Below, in pieces: positions 5,800-5,950 of a DNA stretch of 5,950 bases. Both the position numbers and the translations under genes were made by a program. The notes beneath the pieces were generated by a model. It searched no databases. It worked only from the letters and a program-made list of their open reading frames with translations, and was not told the origin of the DNA. Origin of the DNA: Aquiluna sp. (GTDB lineage: Bacteria > Actinomycetota > Actinomycetes > Actinomycetales > Microbacteriaceae); the NCBI GenBank assembly GCA_016780945.1, contig JADHKY010000069.1:1-5950 (forward strand). The letters are read 5' to 3'. Every line of letters starts with the position of its first letter. The first letter of the stretch is position 1.

Positions 5800-5950
5800 C
5801 TAATTGGCTGTTACTAGAAGGCGGTCGTTTACCCGCTCTACTGTAATGCCAGAAAGGTCGAGCTTTTTCTGTCCGTGCCAATTGATAACTAGCTGCTCAA
5901 CCTCCAAAACCTGAGCCCGGGAAATGGCCGTTCCACTGATGCTCTGCAGG
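5800..5950 (-). CDS. tilS: tRNA(Ile)-lysidine synthetase, C-terminal 49 residues only
   Basis: Only the end of the gene is in the window: the minus-strand frame enters at the right edge (first full codon at 5949) and stops at TAG 5802-5800, giving 49 residues. The fragment reads through ISRAQVLEVEQLVINWHGQ, then KKLDLSGITVERVNDRLLV. The pattern of an aliphatic helix, WHGQ, DL(P/S)G and a final basic-strand R..xRL resembles the C-terminal domain of actinobacterial TilS, and tilS immediately upstream of hpt is the expected order. TilS modifies C34 of the CAU-anticodon tRNA-Ile to lysidine, so that it reads AUA and is charged with isoleucine. The PP-loop catalytic domain is not in view, so the call leans on context as much as on this fragment. 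Confidence 0.78.
   Translation of the reverse strand, partial: LQSISGTAISRAQVLEVEQLVINWHGQKKLDLSGITVERVNDRLLVTAN

Overview
The window is one continuous, co-directional block of nine genes, all read on the minus strand, so transcription runs from right to left. In order of transcription they are: the 3' end of tilS (tRNA-Ile lysidine synthetase), hpt (purine salvage), ftsH (membrane AAA+ protease), folE, folP, folB and folK (tetrahydrofolate/pterin synthesis), a DUF3180-type small membrane protein, and the first 183 codons of a Rossmann-fold/DUF2520-type protein that runs off the left edge. No RNA genes, mobile elements, CRISPR arrays, long repeats or terminators were found. No stretch longer than 15 bases lies outside a gene.

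The organism is most likely an actinobacterium. The order ftsH-folE-folP-folB-folK-DUF3180-(…)-DUF2520 is the arrangement known from Mycobacterium tuberculosis (Rv3610c to Rv3603c), and DUF3180 is essentially an actinobacterial family. GC content is moderate (about 56% in four 60-base lines I counted), the genes overlap heavily, and the DUF2520 protein carries a YAEAxxxAxxFS segment that I associate with Microbacteriaceae. A small-genome freshwater Microbacteriaceae of the Rhodoluna/Aquiluna type is my best guess. That placement is inference; the phylum is well supported.

Region by region: 5800-5950 holds the tilS C-terminus; 5239-5784 hpt; 3217-5229 ftsH; 2679-3239 folE; 1853-2686 folP; 1497-1856 folB; 1016-1504 folK (with a corrected GTG start); 546-1019 the DUF3180 membrane protein; 1-549 the DUF2520 protein (partial). 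Junctions in order of transcription are +15, +9, then overlaps of 23, 8, 4, 8, 4 and 4 bases. This argues for one polycistronic message with translational coupling, and for a promoter upstream of the window (in or before tilS).

Functionally, Hpt feeds IMP/GMP and hence the GTP pool. FolE opens GTP to dihydroneopterin triphosphate. FolB and FolK turn dihydroneopterin into 6-hydroxymethyl-dihydropterin diphosphate, and FolP joins that to p-aminobenzoate. Still missing from the route, and presumably elsewhere, are the dihydroneopterin triphosphate dephosphorylation step, pABA synthesis, FolC and FolA. FtsH and TilS are housekeeping passengers in a gene order also seen in Bacillus subtilis.

I do not see an undescribed biological system. 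The points that merit a second look are a degenerate dinucleotide-binding loop in the DUF2520 protein, an unexplained membrane protein tied into the folate operon, a Met-to-Gly change beside the FolP pterin pocket, and a strongly basic FtsH tail whose last codons overlap folE.
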